Positions 1 to 5,375 of a stretch of DNA of 6,953 nucleotides are shown piece by piece (positions within the stretch are counted from its first letter, which is position 1; each line of letters opens with the position of its first letter). The notes below the pieces were generated by a model, which saw only the letters and a program-made list of their open reading frames with translations, did not search any database and was not told the DNA's origin. The stretch covers positions 1-6,953 of the forward strand of contig JBAZCN010000166.1 of the NCBI GenBank assembly GCA_041655035.1. Direction: 5' to 3'. A program made the translations under genes and the position numbers. The stretch is from NAT127 sp041655035. GTDB taxonomy: Bacteria > Pseudomonadota > Gammaproteobacteria > Pseudomonadales > Porticoccaceae.

Positions 1-1
1 G

Positions 2-574
2 TTCTGGGTGGCGCCGTTTTTCAGCCGCGCGCATCAGCTGCCGCTTCATGAAATGGCCAGCTGGCTGGCGGCGGGCGCCTTTGTCGGCGGAGTGTGTGGC
101 GGTCTGTTCGCCGGCCGGATCGCGGACCGGCTGGGGACCAAAGGTATTCGCGGCTATTTCCTGACGCCGATGCTGATCCTGCTGGCGGGATTGCCGATGA
201 CGGTCCTGATGTTGCTGGTGTCCAATGCCCAGGCGGCGCTCGGCCTGTTCCTCGTCCAGCAGTTTGCCTTCGGCTGCTACGCCGGCCCGATCTATGCGGC
301 GATGCAGTTTCTGGTGCCGCCGTCGATGCGCGCCATGGCGGTCGCTGTCCACCTGTTCATCCTCAATCTCGTCGGTCTCGGCTGCGGCCCGTTGCTGATC
401 GGCATGATGAGCGATTTCTTTACCGCCACCCATGGCGCCGCCGAGGGTATCCGCATCGCGCTGCTGGTGATTACCGCCGGCACCGGGATCAGCATCGCCT
501 GCTTCTGGCTTGCGGCGCGCCTGCCGGAGAGCCGCAAGCTGCCGGGCGCGGCGCAGTTGACGGCGACATACTGA
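2..574 (+). CDS. MFS transporter, C-terminal half (Spinster-like), 5' end outside window
   Basis: The reading frame is open from the first codon of the window (F-W-V-A-P-F-F), so the gene starts upstream and only about 190 C-terminal residues are seen. Counting from the codon at position 8, there are about five hydrophobic membrane spans (near 19-37, 50-71, 76-103, 109-137 and 149-171). The cytoplasmic-loop signature GRIADRLGTKG after the first span is typical of the second half of major facilitator transporters. The opening FWVAPFFSRAH resembles Spinster-type MFS proteins, common in steroid and terpenoid catabolic clusters; that subfamily call rests on memory of the motif and is tentative. 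It is an inner-membrane secondary transporter, presumably for the compound degraded by the downstream enzymes. The Rieske gene starts 66 bp after the stop on the same strand, consistent with one operon. The substrate cannot be read from the sequence. Confidence 0.88.
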   Translation, partial: FWVAPFFSRAHQLPLHEMASWLAAGAFVGGVCGGLFAGRIADRLGTKGIRGYFLTPMLILLAGLPMTVLMLLVSNAQAALGLFLVQQFAFGCYAGPIYAAMQFLVPPSMRAMAVAVHLFILNLVGLGCGPLLIGMMSDFFTATHGAAEGIRIALLVITAGTGISIACFWLAARLPESRKLPGAAQLTATY

Positions 575-583
575 GGTCACTAT

Positions 584-615
584 GAGTTCACAATCCATCG
601 AGTTCACTATCCATG
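584..615 (+). repeat. Tandem 16-bp direct repeat in the MFS-Rieske intergenic gap
   Basis: GAGTTCACAATCCATC (584-599) is followed directly by GAGTTCACTATCCATG (600-615), 14 of 16 bases matching. It fills half of the 66-bp gap before the Rieske gene. It could be a regulator site or a replication-slippage product. It also falls inside a 15-codon ORF (582-629: MSSQSIEFTIHVLAC, stop TAG) preceded by GAGG at 573-576, so a short translated leader is possible but unproven. Confidence 0.5.
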
Positions 616-640
616 TCTTAGCCTGTTAGCGGAGAAAGCC

Positions 641-1699
641 ATGATCAAACATCTGTCGATGAAGCCCACCGGCTGGTTCCAGGTCGGCTGGAGCGAGGAA
701 ATCCCCCCGGGCGGCGTCAAGCCGCTGAAGTACTTCGGCCACGAACTGGTGGCCTTCCGCACCCTGGCGGGCGAGCTGACGATCCTCGATGCCCACTGTC
801 CCCACATGGGCGCCCACCTCGGCCACGGCGGCAAGGTGCAGGGTGACTGCATTGCCTGTCCGTACCACGGCTGGCAGTTCGACACCTCGGGCGCCAATGC
901 GAAAATTCCCTACGAGGATTACACCGTCAACAAGAAGCTGCGCAGATGGCACGTCATCGAAAAGCATGAGTGTATGTTCCTGTGGCACGACCCGGCGGGC
1001 GGCCCGCCGCGCGACGGCTGGCTGGCGGATCTGTTCGATCACGACATGGTGCCCGCCGACCCTGCGGATTTCTATCCCGCGTACCGCAACGGCGCCATCG
1101 TCTACAAGCCGGGTGAAAAGATTCATCCGCAACTGATCAACGAGAACGGCGCCGACAGCGCCCATTTCAAATATACCCACGGCGCGCCGGTGGACCCGAT
1201 CATCCTCGGTTTCGAAGGCGGTGGTCCGGTCTGGAAATCCTCGTTCGGTTTTCGCTCCGCCAAGACCGGACAGGTGGCACTGACACATTACGCCAGGGGT
1301 TCGGGCGTCGGTCTGTCATTTACCGTGTTTCACCATCACGGCAGCGGCAAGGACAAATCCCTCAACAATCGTCTCGACAACTATGGTTTTAACCGCCGGC
1401 TGATCCTGTCGGCGACGCCGATCGACGACGAGCGCACCGACCTGAGGGTGACCTATTTCTTTCCCCGCGACCATCGTTCTCCGGAGGTGATGCCGCAGTA
1501 CGTGCTCGACGTCGCGGCGGATACCGAGCGCCTGTTCGAGGAGGACGCGCGAATCTGGCGCCATCAGAAATTCATTCAGCGGCCCCTGTTCGCCAAGTCC
1601 GACGTGGAGATTTACACGGCGCTGCGCAAATGGAGCGACCAGTTCTACGAAGTGGCGGGTCTGCCCGCTGGCCCGATGACGGTGGTGGAAGAAAGCTGA
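641..1699 (+). CDS. Rieske non-heme iron oxygenase, KshA-like oxygenase component
   Basis: This is the terminal oxygenase of a two-component Rieske monooxygenase/dioxygenase, 352 residues, a normal length for KshA-like enzymes. The N-terminal Rieske domain (about 10-115) shows the [2Fe-2S] ligands C53-x-H55 (CPHMGAHLGHGG) and C73-x2-H76 (CPYHGW). The catalytic domain shows N169-x2-D172-x2-H175-x4-H180 (NGADSAHFKYTH). D302 in FEEDARIW is the likely third ligand of the mononuclear iron, giving a complete 2-His-1-carboxylate triad with the bridging D172. The ATG at 641 is preceded by GGAG (631-634) with good spacing. Oxygenases of this subgroup hydroxylate steroid or other hydrophobic ring substrates in the cytoplasm and need a separate ferredoxin reductase, which is not in this window. 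The MFS gene upstream and CoA ligase downstream fit a catabolic operon. A 3-ketosteroid 9-alpha-hydroxylase role is possible, but the exact substrate is inference. Confidence 0.93.
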   Translation: MIKHLSMKPTGWFQVGWSEEIPPGGVKPLKYFGHELVAFRTLAGELTILDAHCPHMGAHLGHGGKVQGDCIACPYHGWQFDTSGANAKIPYEDYTVNKKLRRWHVIEKHECMFLWHDPAGGPPRDGWLADLFDHDMVPADPADFYPAYRNGAIVYKPGEKIHPQLINENGADSAHFKYTHGAPVDPIILGFEGGGPVWKSSFGFRSAKTGQVALTHYARGSGVGLSFTVFHHHGSGKDKSLNNRLDNYGFNRRLILSATPIDDERTDLRVTYFFPRDHRSPEVMPQYVLDVAADTERLFEEDARIWRHQKFIQRPLFAKSDVEIYTALRKWSDQFYEVAGLPAGPMTVVEES

Positions 1700-3294
1700 T
1701 GGCGAGCCAGAGTACGCGTGACCGCACATTGTCTGAACGTACCGTGCCTGAACGGACATTGTTGTCGGCAGGGTCCCTGTGGCAGCTGCTGGAGCTGCGT
1801 GTTGCCAGCGACCCCGACGCGACCTTCCTGATCGAGGCCGCGACGGACAACCGGATGAGCTTCGGTCAGTTCCACCGTCGGGCACTCGCCCTGGCATCGT
1901 GGCTCCAGGACCAGGGTATCCACCCGGGCAGCGTGGTCGCCTGGCAATTGCCCACCAGCATAGCGGCGGTGACGCTGGGCTTCGCCCTGGCCCGCCTCGG
2001 CGCCATCCAGGCGCCGGTGATCCATCTCTACCGGGAGAAGGAACTGGTGGAGATTCTCGCCCAGGCCCGCGCCGAGGTGCTGATCCTGCCGCCCGGCAGC
2101 GGGGAGTACCTGGCCATGGCCGGCAGCGCGGTCGCCGCCTTGCCGGCCGCCGTGCCCCGACCGCGGGCGCTTCCCCTGGAGGAGCCCGGCGGCGATTCGC
2201 TGCGCCTGCCGCCGCTGACGGTCAGCGCCGACGGCGACGCCGTGCGTTGGTACTACTTCACCTCCGGCACCACCGCCCGGCCCAAGGGCGCTCGCCATAC
2301 CGACCGGACCCTGATGGCCGGCAGCCATTTCCTCGGCGCCTCCCTGGCGGTGAATGACCGGGACCTGGGCAGTATCGGTTATCCCATCGGCCATATCGGC
2401 GGTATTCTCTACTGTGCCATGGCGATCATGGCCGGCATGCCGGTGGTGTTGCTCCACAGGTATGTTCCCACCGAGGTGGTGGCGGCCTTTCGCCGCCATG
2501 GCGTGACTCTCGGTGGCGGCAGCACCGCGCATTACCAGATGCTGCTGGCCGAGCAGGCCAGCTCCGGCGACACACTGATCCCCAGCCTCCAGGTGCTTGC
2601 CGGGGGCGGCGCCGCCAAGCCCGCGGCGCTGTTCGCCCAGGTCAGGTCGCGGTTGGGGGCTACCATCGTCCACGCCTACGGCATGACCGAGGCGCCGATC
2701 TCCAGCCACAACCCGCGCCATGGCAGCGACGACCAGTTGACCCACAGCGACGGCCGGCCGATGCCCGGGCTCGAGGTGCGCATTGTCGATGGCGCCGGGC
2801 GGCCGGTGGCGGCGGGGGAGAGCGGCGAAATCCTGCTCCGCGGCCCCAACGTCTGCAAGGGCTACCTGGATCAACGGCAGACCGCCGATGCTTTCGATGC
2901 CGAGGGTTTTTACCACACCGGAGACATCGGCCTGCTCCGCCCCGACGGCCATCTGTGCGTCACCGGCCGACTCAAGGACATCATCATCCGCAAGGGTGAG
3001 AATATCTCCGCCCGGGAAGTGGAAGAGCTGTTGCTGACCCATCCCAAGGTGCGCGACGCCGCGGTGATCGGCCTGCCGGACGAGGAGCGTGGGGAACTGG
3101 TGTGCGCGGTGGTGGAACCGCTGGACCCAGCCGACCCGCTGACATTTGACGAGATGGCGGAACACCTGGCCGCCCATAAGTTGATGCGCCAGAAAATTCC
3201 CGAGCGGCTGGAAATCCTCGTCCGGCTGCCGCGCAACGAAGGGTTGCAGAAAGTCGTGAAGACAAAGCTGCAGGCGCTGTATGCCGGTAAATAG
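1699..3294 (+). CDS. AMP-forming acyl-CoA synthetase (ANL superfamily CoA ligase)
   Basis: The protein activates a carboxylic acid to its CoA thioester through an acyl-adenylate. It has 531 residues from the ATG at 1699, which overlaps the Rieske stop in TGATG and so is probably translationally coupled; an in-frame start at 1630 lies inside the Rieske gene and is unlikely. ANL motifs appear in order: P-loop FTSGTTARPKG (187-197), AYGMTE (326-331), TGD with D409, GRLKDIIIRKGENISARE (423-440, hinge region after R424), and a C-terminal catalytic lysine, most likely K518 in RNEGLQKVVKTKL. The last motif reads Q-K rather than the usual G-K, a mild variation. An insertion-free core and length near 530 fit aromatic, alicyclic or steroid side-chain acid ligases. 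In context it probably activates an acid product or side chain of the compound attacked by the Rieske enzyme. The acyl specificity cannot be assigned. Confidence 0.94.
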   Translation: MASQSTRDRTLSERTVPERTLLSAGSLWQLLELRVASDPDATFLIEAATDNRMSFGQFHRRALALASWLQDQGIHPGSVVAWQLPTSIAAVTLGFALARLGAIQAPVIHLYREKELVEILAQARAEVLILPPGSGEYLAMAGSAVAALPAAVPRPRALPLEEPGGDSLRLPPLTVSADGDAVRWYYFTSGTTARPKGARHTDRTLMAGSHFLGASLAVNDRDLGSIGYPIGHIGGILYCAMAIMAGMPVVLLHRYVPTEVVAAFRRHGVTLGGGSTAHYQMLLAEQASSGDTLIPSLQVLAGGGAAKPAALFAQVRSRLGATIVHAYGMTEAPISSHNPRHGSDDQLTHSDGRPMPGLEVRIVDGAGRPVAAGESGEILLRGPNVCKGYLDQRQTADAFDAEGFYHTGDIGLLRPDGHLCVTGRLKDIIIRKGENISAREVEELLLTHPKVRDAAVIGLPDEERGELVCAVVEPLDPADPLTFDEMAEHLAAHKLMRQKIPERLEILVRLPRNEGLQKVVKTKLQALYAGK

Positions 3295-3327
3295 ATAACA
3301 TTCAAATTGATGACGTCGGGCCACCGG

Positions 3328-3348
3328 TAGGGAGCAAAGCACCCTATG
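3328..3348 (+). repeat. Short hairpin sharing its end with the 86-bp repeats
   Basis: TAGGGAGC-AAA-GCACCCTA (3328-3346) forms an eight-position stem with one A-A mismatch and a 3-base loop. Its right side, GCACCCTATG (3339-3348), is the same ten bases that end repeat copy A near 4027-4036. No T-run follows, so it is not an obvious terminator. It may be a shrunken relative of the larger repeat or a processing hairpin between the ligase and SnoaL genes. Confidence 0.4.
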
Positions 3349-3383
3349 CAGCCTATGACAGGGTACCTACGGAAGAACTATTC

Positions 3384-3830
3384 ATGGAACATAGCACTCT
3401 GGAAATCCGCCTGCGGCGGGTGGAAGATATCCTCGCCATCCAGCAACTGTTCATCGACTACGGCCATTTTCTCGATGCCGGCCTGTTCGATGAATACGCC
3501 GGTCTCTTTGCCCGCGACGGCGAAGTCCAACTCGGCCCCCTCGGCACAGCGAAGGGCAGGGAGGCGATACGGATCATGATGATGGACATGCTCGCAGGCC
3601 AGGTCGGTCGCAGCTACCACCTCATCAGCAGCCCGCGCATCGTTTTCGAGGGCGAAGGCAGCGCCCGTTCCGAGGTGATGTGGACAGTGATCGACCGCAC
3701 CGACAGGGATCGCCCGGTGGTGACCATGATCGGTCGCCACCGCGACCTGCTGGTGCGGGAAGATGGACGCTGGCGCTTTCTGCGCCGCCGGGGGTATGTG
3801 GATATTCCCGGCGGGATCGCCACAGAGTAG
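3384..3830 (+). CDS. SnoaL-like / NTF2-fold small protein
   Basis: A 148-residue protein of the length and pattern of single-domain SnoaL-like proteins (cone-shaped alpha+beta barrel). The N-terminal helices contain IQQLFIDYGHFLDAGLFDEYAGLF (about 19-42). They are followed by ARDGEVQLGPLGTAKGREAI (43-62), YHLISSPRIVF (78-88), and the closing beta strands GRHRDLLVREDGRWRFLRRRGYVD (117-140). Y26 and D31 in helix 1 and H79 are at positions often used as polar active-site residues in the fold; that assignment is by analogy. The start has GGAAG about nine bases upstream. It follows the ligase by 89 bp on the same strand and probably belongs to the operon. Members act as hydratases, isomerases, cyclases or small hydroxylase components in steroid and polyketide pathways, but the reaction here is unknown. 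Two decayed relatives of its 3' end occur at 5150-5222 and 6720-6856. Confidence 0.85.
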   Translation: MEHSTLEIRLRRVEDILAIQQLFIDYGHFLDAGLFDEYAGLFARDGEVQLGPLGTAKGREAIRIMMMDMLAGQVGRSYHLISSPRIVFEGEGSARSEVMWTVIDRTDRDRPVVTMIGRHRDLLVREDGRWRFLRRRGYVDIPGGIATE

Positions 3831-3902
3831 CGGCGTTCTTAACCCGCCCACACCGATACCCGCGTATAAAAGGCAACCTGCATGGAATTGGCAGACTTGC
3901 CT

Positions 3903-3933
3903 ATGGCGGCTGTAAACCAATGCAACCCTGCAC
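3903..3933 (+). repeat. Diverged copy 1 of a 31-bp leader segment
   Basis: ATGGCGGCTGTAAACCAATG and the following 11 bases match the segment at 4121-4151 at 25 of 31 positions; both begin ATGGCGGCTGT and end TGCAC. Copy 2 lies directly in the leader of the Rpn gene. Copy 1 lies just upstream of hairpin repeat A, with no Rpn gene behind it. It may mark an older Rpn leader whose gene was lost. Confidence 0.5.
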
Positions 3934-3954
3934 CGGCAATACCGTGCCTGTTCC

Positions 3955-4040
3955 AGGCGATAGGGTGTGCTGACGCAGGAAGCGCACCGCTCCGATCGAT
4001 CCCGCCGGTGCGCTTCATTCTTCAGCGCACCCTATGAAAA
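3955..4040 (+). repeat. 86-bp hairpin repeat, copy A
   Basis: The element runs from AGGCGATAGGGTG to CACCCTATGAAAA. Its core (3960-4035, 76 bp) is an imperfect palindrome: the 30-base arms pair at about 26 positions, including a perfect inner GAAGCGCACCG/CGGTGCGCTTC. The apex carries CCGATCGATCCC with GATCGATC at 3994-4001. Copy B at 4547-4632 has the same length, the same outer bases on both sides and only a few substitutions. Size, palindrome and multiple copies fit a REP/BIME-like or MITE-like extragenic repeat. No transposase for it is visible here. Confidence 0.85.
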
Positions 4041-4120
4041 AGAAACTTCGGAACACCCATCCATTTAATGGCCGGTCAGTAGGTGTCCTTTCCTGCTATT
4101 ATCTGCCTGCCCGCCAATGG

Positions 4121-4151
4121 ATGGCGGCTGTTTACCAAAGCAAAAATGCAC
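4121..4151 (+). repeat. Diverged copy 2 of a 31-bp leader segment (Rpn leader)
   Basis: ATGGCGGCTGTTTACCAAAG and the following 11 bases match 3903-3933 at 25 of 31 positions. This copy ends 17 bases before the Rpn start codon and runs up to its ribosome-binding site, so it is probably part of the transcribed leader. Confidence 0.5.
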
Positions 4152-4168
4152 AGACAAGGAGGTTGCCC

Positions 4169-4555
4169 ATGTCCAATACCCTGCTCGACCCCAAGAACGA
4201 TTTCGTCTTCAAAAAGCTATTCGTCAACGCCCCCGACCTGCTCGCCGATCTCATCAATGCCGTGCGCAGCGATGAAGATCCGGTCGAGGTGATCGACATC
4301 CTCAACCCCCAGATCGAGCCGGAGGAGCTGACCGGCAAGTTCATCCTCCTCGACGTGCTGGCCCGGGACAGCCGCGGCCGCCTGTTCAATATCGAAATGC
4401 AGGTGCGCCGCCTGGCGGAGTGGATCGAACGCAGCCTGTACTACATCGCCAGCGCCTACGCCGGGCAATTGAAGAAGGGCGGGGACTACGCTACGCTCAA
4501 ACCGGTGATCGGCATCAACTTGCTGGATTTCGATCTGTTCGGGGGTAGGCGATAG
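4169..4555 (+). pseudogene. Rpn family (PD-(D/E)XK_2) nuclease/putative transposase, N-terminal half
   Basis: The ATG at 4169 has AGGAGG upstream (GACAAGGAGGTTGCCC before ATG) and opens with MSNTLLDPKNDFVFKKLF, the hallmark start of Rpn proteins. The 128-residue ORF carries the PD-(D/E)XK core: D62 in LLDVLARDSRGR and E76-x-Q78 in LFNIEMQ. The segment YYIASAYAGQLKKGGDYATLK follows, then KPVIGINLLDFDLF. After FDLF the frame enters hairpin repeat B; the last codons and the TAG stop (4553-4555) come from repeat DNA. The rest of the family protein continues in another frame after the repeat, so the gene is split and some of the middle (the region usually ending in a LIELPK-like strand) seems missing. 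The nuclease core looks intact, so a truncated product could still be made. Rpn proteins are DNA endonucleases linked to RecA-independent recombination and, in E. coli, to phage defence. Confidence 0.85.
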
Positions 4556-4632
4556 GGTGCGCTGACGCAGGAAGCGCACCACCCCGATCGATCCCGTCGG
4601 TGCGCTTCCTGCGTCAGCACACCCTATGAAAA
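4547..4632 (+). repeat. 86-bp hairpin repeat, copy B, inside the Rpn gene
   Basis: Same element as 3955-4040, bounded by AGGCG and GAAAA. Its core (4552-4627) is an almost perfect palindrome: the 29-base arms pair at 28 positions, around an apex with GATCGATC (4586-4593). It sits exactly at the break between the two Rpn halves. Its left edge gives the stop of the N-terminal half (ATAGGG contains TAG), and its right edge gives an ATG (CCCTATGAAAA, ATG at 4626) in frame with the C-terminal half. The palindrome is closer to perfect than in copy A, which suggests copy B is younger or better maintained. Confidence 0.88.
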
Positions 4633-5087
4633 GGTGCCGGCGGCGAGGGGCATCACCAAGCACCCTGACGGACTGGATCACCTGGTTCAAACACTGGCGC
4701 GAGGACAACATCATGAGCGAGATTCACCACCCCCCGATCCAGAAAGCACAGGACCAGCTCAGGCGCCTGTCGGATGACGAGGACACCCGCTGGCGGGCGC
4801 TGGCGCGGGAACGTGCGCTGCACGACGAAGTCAGTTACCTGGCGTCTGCGCGTAGAGAAGGGCTGGCGGAAGGTCGGAAAGAAGGTCAGGCAGAAGGCCG
4901 GGAAGAAGGTATTCAGATCGGCGAGGAGCGGGGCCGCGCGGCAGTGCTGACTCGGTTGTTGACCTTGAAATTCGGCGAACTGCCCGCCGAAGTGCGGCAG
5001 CGCCTCGAGCGGGCCGCTGAAGGGGAACTGGATGGCTGGGCCGAGCGGGTGCTGTTTGTGGAGAACCTTGACGAGGTCTTCCTGTAA
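4626..5087 (+). pseudogene. Rpn family protein, C-terminal half (RpnS-like fragment)
   Basis: The ORF can start at the ATG at 4626 in repeat B (153 residues). It can also start at the internal ATG at 4713 (124 residues), which has GAGG at 4701-4704 with 8-base spacing; I consider 4713 the better natural start. Family-like sequence begins about TLTDWITWFKHWRED and continues with HPPIQKAQDQLRRLSDDEDTRW and ALHDEVSYLASARREG. A charged repeat of EG units (about 4856-4911: AEGRKEGQAEGREEG) follows, then ERGRAAVLTRLLTLKFGELP and a C-terminal helix ending in VFL. This is the usual tail of Rpn proteins. It lacks the nuclease residues. In E. coli, small C-terminal Rpn products from internal starts have been reported to bind and inhibit the full-length toxin; this fragment could be such a product or simply debris. 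Confidence 0.8.
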
Positions 5088-5149
5088 AAATCTGTTTCAG
5101 CAGACCGATAGCCCATCACCTGACAATGCACCGAGGCGCAACAGGGCGA

Positions 5150-5222
5150 GGGGCGCCGGCTGGGTGGACTTTCCCGGCAGAAGCGCCAAGCAGCGCAGAT
5201 TTCATACAGGAGACAACAAGGT
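5150..5222 (+). pseudogene. Remnant of the 3' end of a SnoaL-like gene, copy 1
   Basis: In one frame this reads GWVDFPGRSAKQRRFHTGDNK, which parallels GYVDIPGGIA at the end of the intact SnoaL-like protein and the frame-restored EDLPGRIAKQHRLHGGANR of the remnant near 6800. DNA at 5166-5205 matches 6800-6839 at 34 of 40 positions. The part upstream of about 5150 shows no clear homology, so only the tail of the gene survives, next to the Rpn unit. The basic tail AKQxRxHxG is not in the intact gene, so this derives from a different paralogue. Confidence 0.6.
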
Positions 5223-5226
5223 GTGC

Positions 5227-5254
5227 GTCCAGGTCACTTTGACCTGGACATTTT
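5227..5254 (+). terminator. Rho-independent terminator after Rpn/SnoaL remnant
   Basis: GTCCAGGTCA-CTT-TGACCTGGAC is a perfect 10-bp stem with a 3-base loop, followed by ATTTTCC. The T-run lies on the + strand side, so it would stop rightward transcription before the convergent monooxygenase gene, whose stop is at 5376. Confidence 0.72.
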
Positions 5255-5353
5255 CCTGCGATTGCCTTGGCGCTGTCAGCGCAATTCAGAAATCTCCCTT
5301 TTTTATCCCTGACGGGAATATGCCGCTTGTGTCGCTGCCTGGTCGGCTGGGTT

Positions 5354-5369
5354 CGCTCCGCCGCGAGCG
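5354..5369 (-). terminator. Weak hairpin just past the monooxygenase stop
   Basis: CGCTC-CGCCGC-GAGCG lies 7 bp beyond the minus-strand stop codon. There is no T-run on either side, so it is at most a weak or Rho-assisted 3' end for the minus-strand gene. Otherwise 5255-5375 holds only a smaller hairpin (GCGCT-GTC-AGCGC) and no gene. Confidence 0.25.
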
Positions 5370-5375
5370 TTATCG

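Larger units (their letters stand above)
3831..4168. other. Gene-free stretch between SnoaL and Rpn genes
   Basis: About 340 bp without a convincing gene. It contains a short hairpin GCCTG-TTC-CAGGC (3946-3958), repeat copy A (3955-4040), and two related 31-bp segments (3903-3933 and 4121-4151). A TATTAT at 4097-4102 could be a -10 element for the Rpn gene, but I see no good -35 box. The Rpn gene is led by AGGAGG just before 4169. Open reading frames that start at 4034 or 4083 are not supported: their N-terminal extensions lie in repeat or leader DNA and do not resemble the Rpn family. Confidence 0.6.

Noticed and set aside
626..1288. 220-codon open frame on the minus strand
   Set aside because: Antisense to the Rieske gene, whose iron and cluster ligands prove the + strand frame.
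1630..1698. Upstream in-frame start of the acyl-CoA ligase
   Set aside because: It would overlap the Rieske gene by 70 bp; the ATG at 1699 in TGATG with a purine-rich lead is the usual coupled arrangement.
1645..3342. 565-codon open frame on the minus strand
   Set aside because: It lies antisense to the acyl-CoA ligase, has low-complexity G/A/H/Q-rich composition and no recognisable domain; it is a GC-rich shadow frame.
4034..4168. N-terminal extension of the Rpn ORF
   Set aside because: The extra 45 residues are encoded by repeat end and leader DNA; the family start MSNTLLDPKNDFVF with AGGAGG is at 4169.
3831..4168. tRNA or structured RNA gene
   Set aside because: Hairpins are present, but no cloverleaf, anticodon arm or CCA-type end can be drawn; they are explained by the repeat.
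3955..4632. CRISPR array
   Set aside because: Only two repeat copies, 506 bp apart, strongly palindromic over the whole unit, and a gene lies between them.
5308..5322. TCCC-TGAC-GGGA hairpin next to a T-run as a terminator
   Set aside because: The T-run precedes the stem on the + strand and becomes an A-run after it on the minus strand, so it has the wrong polarity for both.
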